In this document: piece after piece, positions 46,417 through 53,770 of the stretch | How the letters are laid out: each line of letters begins with the position of its first letter | How positions within the stretch are numbered: the stretch's first letter is position 1 | Source of the DNA: Gemmatimonadota bacterium | Lineage (GTDB): Bacteria; Gemmatimonadota; Gemmatimonadetes; Gemmatimonadales; Gemmatimonadaceae | DNA length: 55,367 nt | Assembly (NCBI GenBank): GCA_016874035.1 | Contig: VGVM01000010.1 | Span: 1 to 55,367 of the forward strand | Reading direction: 5' to 3' | The notes under the pieces: model-generated | Databases searched by the model: none | The model's input: only the letters and a program-made list of their open reading frames with translations | What the model was told of the DNA's origin: nothing | Made by a program: the position numbers and the translations under genes

Positions 46417-47370
46417 ATGATGGCGCCTCCGAAGGGCCCGACGGCGAAGATTTGGCGTGACGGTACGCTGGTGGACTGGGCGGACGCGAGTATCCACGTC
46501 CTCAGCCATGTCGTGCACTATGGCTCCGGCGTTTTCGAGGGGATGCGGAGTTACGCGACCCCGACCGGGGGCGCCGTCTTCCGGCTGCAGGACCACATGC
46601 ATCGCCTGCACGATTCGGCGAGCATCTACGAGCTCGACCTCAAGTGGACCGTCGAGGAGCTGTGCCAGGCGACCGTGGACACGCTCGTCGCCAACGACTT
46701 GGCCCACTGCTACCTGCGTCCGCTCGTGATTCGCACGGGCCAGACCATGGGGATCTACGGACAGCAGGCGGCCGTGGAGACCTTCATCATTTGCTGGGAG
46801 TGGGGCGAGACGCTCGGCCACGGCAATGACGGCGGCGCACACGTCTGCGTGTCGAGTTGGCGCCGTGCGGCGCCGAACACCTTCCCGGCCATGGCCAAGG
46901 CGAGCGGCAACTACCTGAACGCACAGCTTGGGAAGCTCGAGTCGAAGCGCAACGGATACGACGAATCCATCATGCTCGACGTCGCGGGCAACGTCGCCGA
47001 AGGGACGGGCCAGAACCTCTTCCTGGTGTACCAGGGCGAGCTGGTGACGTCGCCGTTCACGGCCGGGATCCTGCACGGCATCACGCGCGATTCGATCATC
47101 CGCATGGCGCGCGACATGGGGATCGGCATTCGCGAGATGGAAATCCCCCGCGAAATGCTCTACCTCGTGGACGAGGCGTTCTTCTGCGGCACCGCCGCCG
47201 AAGTCACGCCCGTGCTGTCGGTTGACCGTCACCTGCTGGGCGACGGCACGCCGGGCCCGGTGACCACGCGCATTCGCAGCGCCTTCATGTCGCTCGTCAC
47301 CGGGCGGGCGCCCGATCCGCACAAATGGCTGACGCACGTTCCCGTCACGGCAGGGGCCGGCGCCAAGTGA
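46417..47370 (+). CDS. ilvE: branched-chain amino acid aminotransferase
   Basis: A 317-residue fold-type IV PLP enzyme that transaminates Leu, Ile and Val with 2-oxoglutarate. Motifs are IWRDGTLVDWADASIHVLSH, GSGVFEGMRSY, the catalytic Lys in AKASGNYLNAQL, GYDESIMLD, GNVAEGTGQNLF, FTAGILHGITRDSI and FFCGTAAEVTPV. Length is normal. It carries GGGAG upstream and overlaps the HNH gene by 4 nt (GTGA). Confidence 0.96.
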   Translation: MMAPPKGPTAKIWRDGTLVDWADASIHVLSHVVHYGSGVFEGMRSYATPTGGAVFRLQDHMHRLHDSASIYELDLKWTVEELCQATVDTLVANDLAHCYLRPLVIRTGQTMGIYGQQAAVETFIICWEWGETLGHGNDGGAHVCVSSWRRAAPNTFPAMAKASGNYLNAQLGKLESKRNGYDESIMLDVAGNVAEGTGQNLFLVYQGELVTSPFTAGILHGITRDSIIRMARDMGIGIREMEIPREMLYLVDEAFFCGTAAEVTPVLSVDRHLLGDGTPGPVTTRIRSAFMSLVTGRAPDPHKWLTHVPVTAGAGAK

Positions 47371-47954
47371 CGATCGGCTGCCTGGCGCTCAACTCATCGT
47401 TCGAGCCGTTAACGCTCGTTCCGCTGCGGCGCGCGCTGCGCCTGGTGATCGACGGCAAGGCGGAGATCGTCGAGGCCGACGGCGAAGCGGTCGTCAAGTC
47501 GGCGCGCCAGTCCTTCCCGCGCCCGATGGTGATCCGGCTCAATCGTTTCATCCACGTGCCGCGTCGGTTCCGCCGTCAGGTCACCAACACCTTCCTGTTC
47601 GCGCGCGACGCCTACACCTGCCAATACTGCGGGCGGACCGCGACGCAGCTGCGGATTCGCGAGTCGCTCACGCGTGATCACGTCGTCCCGCTGTCGCGCG
47701 GCGGCACCAATGCGTGGACGAACGTCGTCACGGCCTGCAGCGGGTGCAACACGCGGAAGGCGCACCACCTGCCCGACGAGATCGGGATGCACCTGTTGCA
47801 CACCCCGGTCGAACCGCATTTCGTGCACCTCTCGTGGGCGGTGCGCCGACTGACGCCGATCCAGACCAAGTACATCCGGATGTTTTACGGCGTTGGCGTG
47901 TTGCAGCAGATCGAATCGCTCGAGCAGCGCCGACCGGCGAGCCGTCGCGCCTGA
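47367..47954 (+). CDS. HNH endonuclease
   Basis: A 195-residue protein with an HNH/zinc-finger nuclease domain: zinc Cys pairs YTCQYCG and ACSGCNTRK frame the catalytic TRDHVVPLSRGG. The N-terminal region (LALNSSFEPLTLVPLRRAL, FIHVPRRFRRQ) is conserved in a family of stand-alone HNH proteins found in many bacteria. It is not obviously linked to a phage or restriction system here. Start GTG 47367 overlaps the ilvE stop by 4 nt. Terminates inside a hairpin loop at 47946-47960. Confidence 0.92.
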   Translation: MTIGCLALNSSFEPLTLVPLRRALRLVIDGKAEIVEADGEAVVKSARQSFPRPMVIRLNRFIHVPRRFRRQVTNTFLFARDAYTCQYCGRTATQLRIRESLTRDHVVPLSRGGTNAWTNVVTACSGCNTRKAHHLPDEIGMHLLHTPVEPHFVHLSWAVRRLTPIQTKYIRMFYGVGVLQQIESLEQRRPASRRA

Positions 47955-47960
47955 GGCGCG
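47946..47960. terminator. small hairpin with the HNH stop codon in its loop
   Basis: CGCGCC (47946-47951), loop TGA (the stop codon), GGCGCG (47955-47960). It lies between convergent stops of the HNH gene and the DUF4390 gene, but a T-tract is lacking. Two GGGTCCGC copies follow. Confidence 0.4.
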
Positions 47961-48013
47961 GGTCCGCACCGGGTCCGCGTCAGGATTCCCCTCGACGCAG
48001 CGCTTCGCCGTAC

Positions 48014-48733
48014 TTACGGCACGCGGAATCGCGGCGACTGCGCGTCATACCCTCGTTGCTCGCCGCCCAGCAGGCGCGAGGCGACCGTGCGGACGCCCCG
48101 GACGAGGAATGACGCCGGGTTGCTCTTGCCGGTGAGCACGGGGCGCACTTCGCCTTGCAGCCACCGGCCGACTTCGTCGAGGTCACGCTCGGACAGCACC
48201 TCCACCCGAAGCGTGGCTTCGTAGTACTGCGTCCGCGACATCGGCCGTGCCGCGATCGGGGCGATCGTCGGCCGGGCGACGGCACGCTCGGCATCCGCCA
48301 GCTGGGCAAACTTCCCGAGTGATTGCACCCGGTCGTCCAGCACGTGTACCACCTCGTACACGCGCTCGGCCGGCAAGTACCGGACGCCGGCGTCGAACTC
48401 CGCGACGCCTTCCAGCTGGTCAAAGAACCGGCCCTCCGACGAGAGCTCGACGCGGAAGTGAAACCGCGCGGGAAACCCCGCCAGCAGGAGTTCGCTCATG
48501 CGCGCCCCGCTGAGCATACCCGTCGCCCGCACGGTCGGACCGCGGCGCGTGAGTAGCGAGTCCGGCGGCAGGTCGAGTGTCAGGCGCGGACGGGAGTCGG
48601 CCGACGCCGACGGCGGCGCCGTTTGCTGCGCGGCAACAGGCGATGCGACACCCGGCAACGCGACGGCCGCGTACACGAGCGCGTATGCGCGCGCGTACGC
48701 GGCCAGGCGTTCGGTCAAACGCAGCGCCGCCAC
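48014..48733 (-). CDS. DUF4390-like secreted protein
   Basis: A 239-residue protein with a long signal peptide (1-36, ending SPVAAQ) containing Tyr-Ala repeats (AAYARAYALVYAAVA). The remainder resembles DUF4390: MLSGARMSELLLAGFPARFHFRVELSSE and VEVLSERDLDEVGRWL. The function of the family is unknown, but it is frequently next to NtrY-like kinases. Here it follows the Omp85-like gene after 5 nt, with the NtrY/NtrX pair upstream, which fits that neighbourhood. GTG start at 48733. Confidence 0.8.
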   Translation of the reverse strand: MAALRLTERLAAYARAYALVYAAVALPGVASPVAAQQTAPPSASADSRPRLTLDLPPDSLLTRRGPTVRATGMLSGARMSELLLAGFPARFHFRVELSSEGRFFDQLEGVAEFDAGVRYLPAERVYEVVHVLDDRVQSLGKFAQLADAERAVARPTIAPIAARPMSRTQYYEATLRVEVLSERDLDEVGRWLQGEVRPVLTGKSNPASFLVRGVRTVASRLLGGEQRGYDAQSPRFRVP

Positions 48734-48738
48734 GCGCG

Positions 48739-50472
48739 CTAGAACCGCCGCTGCAAGCGCAGGATGAACCGCACGGGCGAGTCATCGCGGTCCAGCGCCT
48801 TGGCCCAATACAGGCCCAGCTCGCCGAAGTCCACGCCAGCGCCGACGTCCGTGCGGTACGACGAGAACGGCGGCAGCGCGCCGCGTTCGTAGAACATCTC
48901 CGGTCGAGCCGCGTTGGCCGGCCCGACCATCCAGCCGCGACCCGCATCGGCGAAAAGGACCCATGCAGTCCGTCCGTTGAAGCCCGGACGCCACCAGTCG
49001 TCGTCCTGATCGTTCCGGACACCATCAAACAGGAAGCTCGACCGCAGCTCGGCCTGAGCCAGGATCACGCGGTCACACTGGGCCGGCGTCCCGGCCTGGA
49101 TGATCGTGGTCGTGCAGCTCAGGCGGTCCCGCCCGGGTTCTTCGCCGCGAAAATCGTACCCCGGCAGCGTACCGGCGCCACCAACGCCGAGCCGTCGCTG
49201 CGTCGGCAGCGGGTCGCCCGCGACCCAGCCGCCGCCCGCCACGCGAAGCGCCAGCGCCATGCCCGGCGCCAGGCGGTTGTAGCGACGCACGTCGAGGAAC
49301 GCGCGCGAATACCACACGGGCTCCGGCTGGAGCGGAACGATGGGAAGGATCGGCGCTCCAAGTCTCGTCAAACGGCCGCCGCCCTGCTCGAGGTCCGCGG
49401 CGATGTACCAGGCGCCCCACGGCGAGCGAACACGATCCCGCGTGTCCAGCCGCAGCCGCGTGCTGAGCAGGTGCACCGACCCGACGTCAAACGAGGGGTT
49501 CGGTCGCCAGTTGCGATCGCCTCGTGAGAACGACCACGGATCGCGGGCCTCGCGGTTCGCCCACTGCTCGTCGCTGAGGGCGATCGTCACGTCAGCGCCG
49601 CGCCCGGCCACGAACCGGGCGAACACTTCGCCGCCGTGTCGCGAGTAGTAGTCACGGAAGTCGCGATGGAGCAGTGCGGCGCCAAGCCCGACCTCCCCTT
49701 CGCCCAGCTGCCAGGTCTCCGTCGGTTGCACGACATCGAACGCGCGGGCGCCGACGGCGACGCCGACGCGCCGTCCGAACAGCACCTCGGCCTTCGCGTT
49801 GTGTCCGATCGTCGCGTTGTCCCATTGCATCGGTGGAGCCGTGCGGCCCACCCCGAACAACTCCAGGTTCACCGCGCCGAACGGCGTCGGCCGCATCACG
49901 CGCGGTCCGGCGACGAACGACCAGCCTTCCACCCGGTTATACGTCCGCGAGGCGACGTAGAGGAACTCCTGGCTTCCGACCGCGTTCCGCCAGTCGCGCA
50001 CGCGCTTCCTCGCACTCCACCATCCGTCGTCATACGTCGGCTCACCTTCGGGATCCAGCCGCACGTCATCGATGCGGTAGCGCATGAGCTCGGCCTGTTG
50101 CGCCAGCTCGCCGGTCAGCGTCGCCTGGTCTATTCCGGCGATGTTCCCACCGACGATGACCAGGTCGCGCTCGATGCGCGCGCCCGGCGCCAGGCGCACG
50201 TCCGCGTTGATCGCTGCCAGCGACCCGCGGATCGTCCCGGCCACCGTGACCGGCCCGTTGAGGACGGCGACAGAGCCGTCAATCACCTCGCCGGCCGGCA
50301 GTTCAAATGCGCCGTTCACTTGTCGCGTCGTTGCGCCGTTCCAGATGTTTGCGGCGCGAACCGCGATCGCCGTGGGTTGGTCGCGGCCGGACCGCTGCGC
50401 GGACACCTGGCCCGCGGCAAGTGCAAGGGCCAGGCACGCGGTGGCGGTGGTTGGGAAGATGCGTGGGGTCAC
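48739..50472 (-). CDS. Omp85-like barrel with N-terminal bactofilin-like domain
   Basis: A 577-residue exported protein (signal peptide about 1-25, QVSA-Q). Residues about 50-115 look like a right-handed beta-helix of the bactofilin type (VIDGSVAVLNGPVTVAGTIR, SLAAINADVRLAPGARIERD). From about 185 to the end is a beta-barrel with BamA/Omp85-like surface repeats, a GTLPGYDFRGEE segment similar to the VRGF/Y motif, and a terminal Phe (LQRRF) typical of outer-membrane insertion. GTG 50472 has AGGAG ten bases upstream. Omp85 proteins insert or secrete proteins; this one lacks visible POTRA domains. Function is not assigned. Confidence 0.8.
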   Translation of the reverse strand: MTPRIFPTTATACLALALAAGQVSAQRSGRDQPTAIAVRAANIWNGATTRQVNGAFELPAGEVIDGSVAVLNGPVTVAGTIRGSLAAINADVRLAPGARIERDLVIVGGNIAGIDQATLTGELAQQAELMRYRIDDVRLDPEGEPTYDDGWWSARKRVRDWRNAVGSQEFLYVASRTYNRVEGWSFVAGPRVMRPTPFGAVNLELFGVGRTAPPMQWDNATIGHNAKAEVLFGRRVGVAVGARAFDVVQPTETWQLGEGEVGLGAALLHRDFRDYYSRHGGEVFARFVAGRGADVTIALSDEQWANREARDPWSFSRGDRNWRPNPSFDVGSVHLLSTRLRLDTRDRVRSPWGAWYIAADLEQGGGRLTRLGAPILPIVPLQPEPVWYSRAFLDVRRYNRLAPGMALALRVAGGGWVAGDPLPTQRRLGVGGAGTLPGYDFRGEEPGRDRLSCTTTIIQAGTPAQCDRVILAQAELRSSFLFDGVRNDQDDDWWRPGFNGRTAWVLFADAGRGWMVGPANAARPEMFYERGALPPFSSYRTDVGAGVDFGELGLYWAKALDRDDSPVRFILRLQRRF

Positions 50473-50696
50473 TGGGATGCGCTCCTGTTAGGGCTGGTCG
50501 CCCGCTTCCGAAGGCATGATGCGTGCCGCGTAATGCCGTTTCCCGCTAAGTCCATGCGCGGCACGCACATCGTTGCCACGCCCGCATGTCGCGCAGGCCC
50601 AACGCCGTCCCTCGCCTTGAGGGCATCGTAGGAGAATCGCACACGCCTGTGTCATTTGTACCCTCGCCCGAAAAATATGTGGCCGGGCACCCCGGC
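50473..50696 (-). other. 224-nt spacer between the regulator and the Omp85-like gene
   Basis: Besides the terminator, the spacer has no ORF I trust. A TATTTTTC and a GGTACAAATG sit just after the terminator hairpin on the reverse strand as possible start elements for the Omp85-like gene. No clear -24/-12 sigma54 promoter (TGGCAC-N5-TTGC) is seen. Confidence 0.4.
50671..50696 (-). terminator. intrinsic terminator after the sigma54-type regulator
   Basis: On the reverse strand GCCGGG-GTG-CCCGGC is followed by CACATATTTTT. It begins immediately after the stop codon (50697-50699) of the regulator. Confidence 0.78.
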
Positions 50697-52073
50697 TCAG
50701 GCGCCGATAATGCCAAGTCGTTTCATGCGCCGATACAGGTTCGGCCGGTCGGTCTGGAGGCGACGTGCGGCATCCGCCACAACCCCCTGCGCCGCGGAGA
50801 GCGCTCGCGTGATCAGGAGGCGCTCGTAGTCATCGAGCGCCGAGCTCAATGGCGGAACCGTTCCAGCCGCCGGCGCCGCGCTCGGCAGCGCGTCGCGATC
50901 CGGCTCGCCGGTCATGGGCAGCACCGACGCGACGTGCTCGGCGAGCACCTCGCGTCCGCTGCAGAGGATACCCAGCCGTTCGACGATGTTGGCCAGCTCT
51001 CGCACGTTGCCGGGCCACCGGTGTCGCGCGAGCTGGTCTATGGCGGCATCGCTCCACCGCGCGGCCGGCTGACCGGACTTGCGGCGCATCTGCTCGACGA
51101 AATGGCGCACGAGCAAGGGGACATCGCCGGGCCGCTCGCGGAGCGGGATGACGTGCACCGGCAGCACGTTCAGCCGGAAGAACAGGTCTTCACGGAACGA
51201 GCCGTCACGAACCGCGCGCGTGAGGTCGCGGTTGGTCGCGGCAATGATCCGCACGTCAACCCTGATCGGCTTCCCGCCTCCAACACGCTCGATCTCGCGA
51301 GCTTCGATGGCGCGGAGCAGCTTGGCCTGCGCTTCCGCGCCGAGGTCCCCGACCTCATCGAGGAGCAACGTGCCGGTGTGGGCCAGCTCGAACCGGCCGA
51401 TCCGCCGCTCGGTGGCGCCGGTGAACGCCCCTCGCTCGTGGCCGAACATCTCGCTCTCGACCAGGTCGCGCGGGATCGCCGCACAGTTCACGCGGACGAA
51501 CGGCTTGTCGCGCCGCGCGCTTCCGGCGTGGATGGCGGCAGCCACCAATTCCTTGCCCGTCCCGCTCTCGCCCGTGATCAACACGCGCGAATCGGTCGGC
51601 GCGATCCGGGCGATCAGGGCCCGCAGTTCGTCCATCGCAGGGCTCACGCCGACAAACTGACCCGTCATGCCCAGGTCGGCGCGGAGCGCGGTGCGCTCGC
51701 GGCGCGCCATCCGCAGTTCCAGCGCGCTCGCGATCGCGACCACCACGCCGTCGGGCGTGAGCGGCTTTTCCAGGAAGTTGATCGCACCGAGGCGCGTCGC
51801 CTTCACGGCGTCGGTCAGGCCGGCGCGCCCGCTCATCATGATCACCGGCAGGTCCGGAAACCGCTCCCGAAGCCGCTCGAGCACCGCCATGCCGTCAAGC
51901 GCGCCCGGGATCATCAAGTCCAGCAAGGCGACGTCGGGCTCGGAATCGATCGCCGTCATCACGCCGGATGCGCCATCGGCGGCATCGCGCACTTCGTAGC
52001 CCTCGCCCGCCAACAGCGCGCCTACCATGCGGCGCACATTGGCTTCGTCGTCAACGATCAATACGGATGGCAT
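50697..52073 (-). CDS. sigma54-dependent NtrC/NtrX-like response regulator
   Basis: A 458-residue activator with receiver (D52 in LLDLMIPGALDG), AAA+ domain (Walker A GESGTGKE, complete GAFTGA in GHERGAFTGATER, Walker B TLLLDEVGDL, FREDLFFRLNV) and a Fis-type helix-turn-helix (VVADAARRLQTDRPNLYRRMKRL). All elements for sigma54 activation are present, unlike the regulator at 3241-4590. Its kinase is the NtrY-like protein encoded upstream, with the 34-residue ORF in between. Downstream genes for envelope proteins may be targets, but no binding site is shown. Confidence 0.95.
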   Translation of the reverse strand: MPSVLIVDDEANVRRMVGALLAGEGYEVRDAADGASGVMTAIDSEPDVALLDLMIPGALDGMAVLERLRERFPDLPVIMMSGRAGLTDAVKATRLGAINFLEKPLTPDGVVVAIASALELRMARRERTALRADLGMTGQFVGVSPAMDELRALIARIAPTDSRVLITGESGTGKELVAAAIHAGSARRDKPFVRVNCAAIPRDLVESEMFGHERGAFTGATERRIGRFELAHTGTLLLDEVGDLGAEAQAKLLRAIEAREIERVGGGKPIRVDVRIIAATNRDLTRAVRDGSFREDLFFRLNVLPVHVIPLRERPGDVPLLVRHFVEQMRRKSGQPAARWSDAAIDQLARHRWPGNVRELANIVERLGILCSGREVLAEHVASVLPMTGEPDRDALPSAAPAAGTVPPLSSALDDYERLLITRALSAAQGVVADAARRLQTDRPNLYRRMKRLGIIGA

Positions 52074-52082
52074 GCGATCCGC

Positions 52083-52187
52083 CTAACGTTTCGGCGGCGC
52101 CACGCGGGCGTTGATGGCTTCGACCGTGCGTTCGATTCGTTCGAGCCGTTCCGTCGCGTCGGTGGCAGGCTGTAGTCCGGCCGTCAT
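52083..52187 (-). CDS. micro-ORF (34 aa) between kinase and regulator genes
   Basis: ATG 52187 overlaps the kinase stop by 4 nt (ATGA), and the TAG at 52083-52085 lies 9 nt before the regulator start. The peptide, beginning MTAGLQPATDATERLERIER, ends TVEAINARVAPPKR; the middle is an amphipathic helix of heptad type. Tight overlap, same strand and a plausible helix support translation, either as a coupling peptide or a small binding partner. I know of no named family. Confidence 0.6.
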   Translation of the reverse strand: MTAGLQPATDATERLERIERTVEAINARVAPPKR

Positions 52188-53389
52188 TCGCGCTCCAGGT
52201 GCGTCGCGGCGGGGAGCACGAGCCGAAACTCGGCGCCGCCGCCAGTGGGGTTATGGGCGGAGACAGTCCCGCCGTGCGCTTCTATTGTTTGTTTGACAAT
52301 CGCAAGGCCCAATCCGGTTCCCCCCGGCTTCCCGGTCACATACGGGTCCCAGATTGCCGTGAGTTTCGCCCCGTCCAGTCCGGGACCGTTGTCGCGGATG
52401 ACGATGACCGCCGCTCCCGAAACCGGGTCACGTGAGGCCTCCACCGTAATGGCGACAGTCGGCCCGCCCGCCTCGAGCGCATTCTGCAGCACGTTACCGA
52501 TCGCGCGCCCGAGCGCGTCCGCCTGGCCGCTCACCGGGGGGACTCCCGCTTCGACACGCACGGAGCACCGTGTGGCGCCCGGCAGCGCCGCACGGACGGC
52601 TGAATCCAGCAGTTCACGCACGTCGAGCGCGACGCGCGGGCCTTCGGGCAGTCGCCCAAACTGGGCGAAGCTCCGCGCCATTTGGTCGAGGCGGGCCGAT
52701 TCGGTTCCGATCACGTCCACGGCGTCCGCGAGTTCGGGCGCGACCCGACCGCGCAGCCGGTCCACGGCGAATCGAATCGGGGTCAACGGGTTCTTCAGTT
52801 CGTGCGCCACTTGGCGCGCGGTTTCCCGCATCGCGGAGAGCCGCTGTGCCTCGAGCGCTGCGGCCCGCCCGCGCTCGATTTCGTCCGACATGCGTGCCAT
52901 GCCGGCGCGAAGCGCGCCAAACTCGGGCGCCCCTTTCGCCGCTGTGGTCGGAAGCGGCTCCCGCCGTGCGATGCGCGCGGTCCAGTCGAGCAGTTCGTCA
53001 ACCGGCCGGCTCAGCTGTCGGCTCAGGTGACCGGCCACTCGCGTTGCGAGCAGCGCCAGGATGATCACCACCAGCAGGCCCGTCAGGACGAGGAGCGTCG
53101 GCGCCCGCTGCGCAACGAATGCGAACTGGCGAGCGCGGGTCTCGGCGGTCGCGACGATCCGGGCATGCGTTTCGACGGCTGCCGAGTCTGCCGCAGTCCG
53201 GGCGTTGCGGCGTGCCACTGAGAGCGCCGCCTCGGACGACCCAGCCACGGAATCCCAGGCCGCCTCTGCCGACACCAAGGGAACGAACTTGGTCACGGCC
53301 ACGCCCCAAGCCCCCGTCAGGATCGCCGCGGGTACCGCCGCAAAGAGCGTGAGAATGACGAAAAGTCGGGTCTGGAAGCGCATCGCCAT
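52184..53389 (-). CDS. NtrY-like sensor histidine kinase
   Basis: A 401-residue membrane kinase: helix 1 about 9-34 and helix 2 about 98-118 flank a short periplasmic, Ala-rich sensor; HAMP about 115-170; HisKA with H196 in RQVAHELKNPLTP; HATPase with NVLQNALEAG, DNGPGLDG and GTGLGLAIVKQ. The HisKA motif is of the NtrY/PilS type, matching the sigma54 regulator downstream. The proposed start is ATG 53389, without a Shine-Dalgarno site; TATCTTTT sits 38 nt upstream. Confidence 0.93.
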   Translation of the reverse strand: MAMRFQTRLFVILTLFAAVPAAILTGAWGVAVTKFVPLVSAEAAWDSVAGSSEAALSVARRNARTAADSAAVETHARIVATAETRARQFAFVAQRAPTLLVLTGLLVVIILALLATRVAGHLSRQLSRPVDELLDWTARIARREPLPTTAAKGAPEFGALRAGMARMSDEIERGRAAALEAQRLSAMRETARQVAHELKNPLTPIRFAVDRLRGRVAPELADAVDVIGTESARLDQMARSFAQFGRLPEGPRVALDVRELLDSAVRAALPGATRCSVRVEAGVPPVSGQADALGRAIGNVLQNALEAGGPTVAITVEASRDPVSGAAVIVIRDNGPGLDGAKLTAIWDPYVTGKPGGTGLGLAIVKQTIEAHGGTVSAHNPTGGGAEFRLVLPAATHLERE

Positions 53390-53427
53390 CTAGGGGGGTG
53401 TTACGTCCGGTCGCCTGGGATGTTTCA

Positions 53428-53435
53428 AAAAGATA
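53428..53435 (-). promoter_or_regulatory. putative promoter element TATCTTTT for the NtrY-like kinase
   Basis: TATCTTTT on the reverse strand, one base off TAnnTTTG, 38 nt before ATG 53389. Confidence 0.4.
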
Positions 53436-53466
53436 CGCCTCCGGTTGAGTTTCGCCCCGAAACGGC

Positions 53467-53474
53467 TATCTTCA
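53467..53474 (+). promoter_or_regulatory. putative promoter element TATCTTCA for the NYN-LOTUS gene
   Basis: GGCTATCTTCAAGG on the forward strand, same type as the element at 6205-6212. It lies 296 nt before ATG 53771, so a long leader would result if this is the only start. Confidence 0.4.
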
Positions 53475-53770
53475 AGGCGTTCTGGGGTTTGACACATCTG
53501 TGATTGAGTTCGCCACTCGGCGCCGATCACCGGTGAGCCCAACGCCGGAACACCCTTTCCCGGGACGTCGGCGTCTTCGCCATCAACGTCTCCCGGCAGC
53601 GGAAACAGGGCCACGCCTCTCGGCCAGGCCCGATCCACAGCTCCGGTAGAGATGATGCGCGCGTTCGCCGCCGACCCACACACATCTGGTGTGGCCGTCA
53701 TGCGCTACGCTCGTCCAGTCCGGACGGCGGGCCTCGCGAGTTCACACCGCGGCGAAAACGCCAGGACATC

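Larger units (their letters stand above)
53390..53770. other. 381-nt divergent intergenic region
   Basis: It separates the NtrY-like kinase from the NYN-LOTUS gene. Two back-to-back promoter-like elements lie near its left end (53428-53435 and 53467-53474). A small inverted repeat CCACAC/GTGTGG (53676-53694) lies 76 nt before the NYN start. An open reverse frame of about 100 codons fills part of it, but its composition looks random. The forward leader would be about 290 nt, unusually long for this window. Confidence 0.5.

Noticed and set aside
53390-53701. Reverse open frame of about 100 codons in the divergent spacer
   Set aside because: Mixed-composition translation without motif; it spans two promoter-like elements and is probably non-coding.
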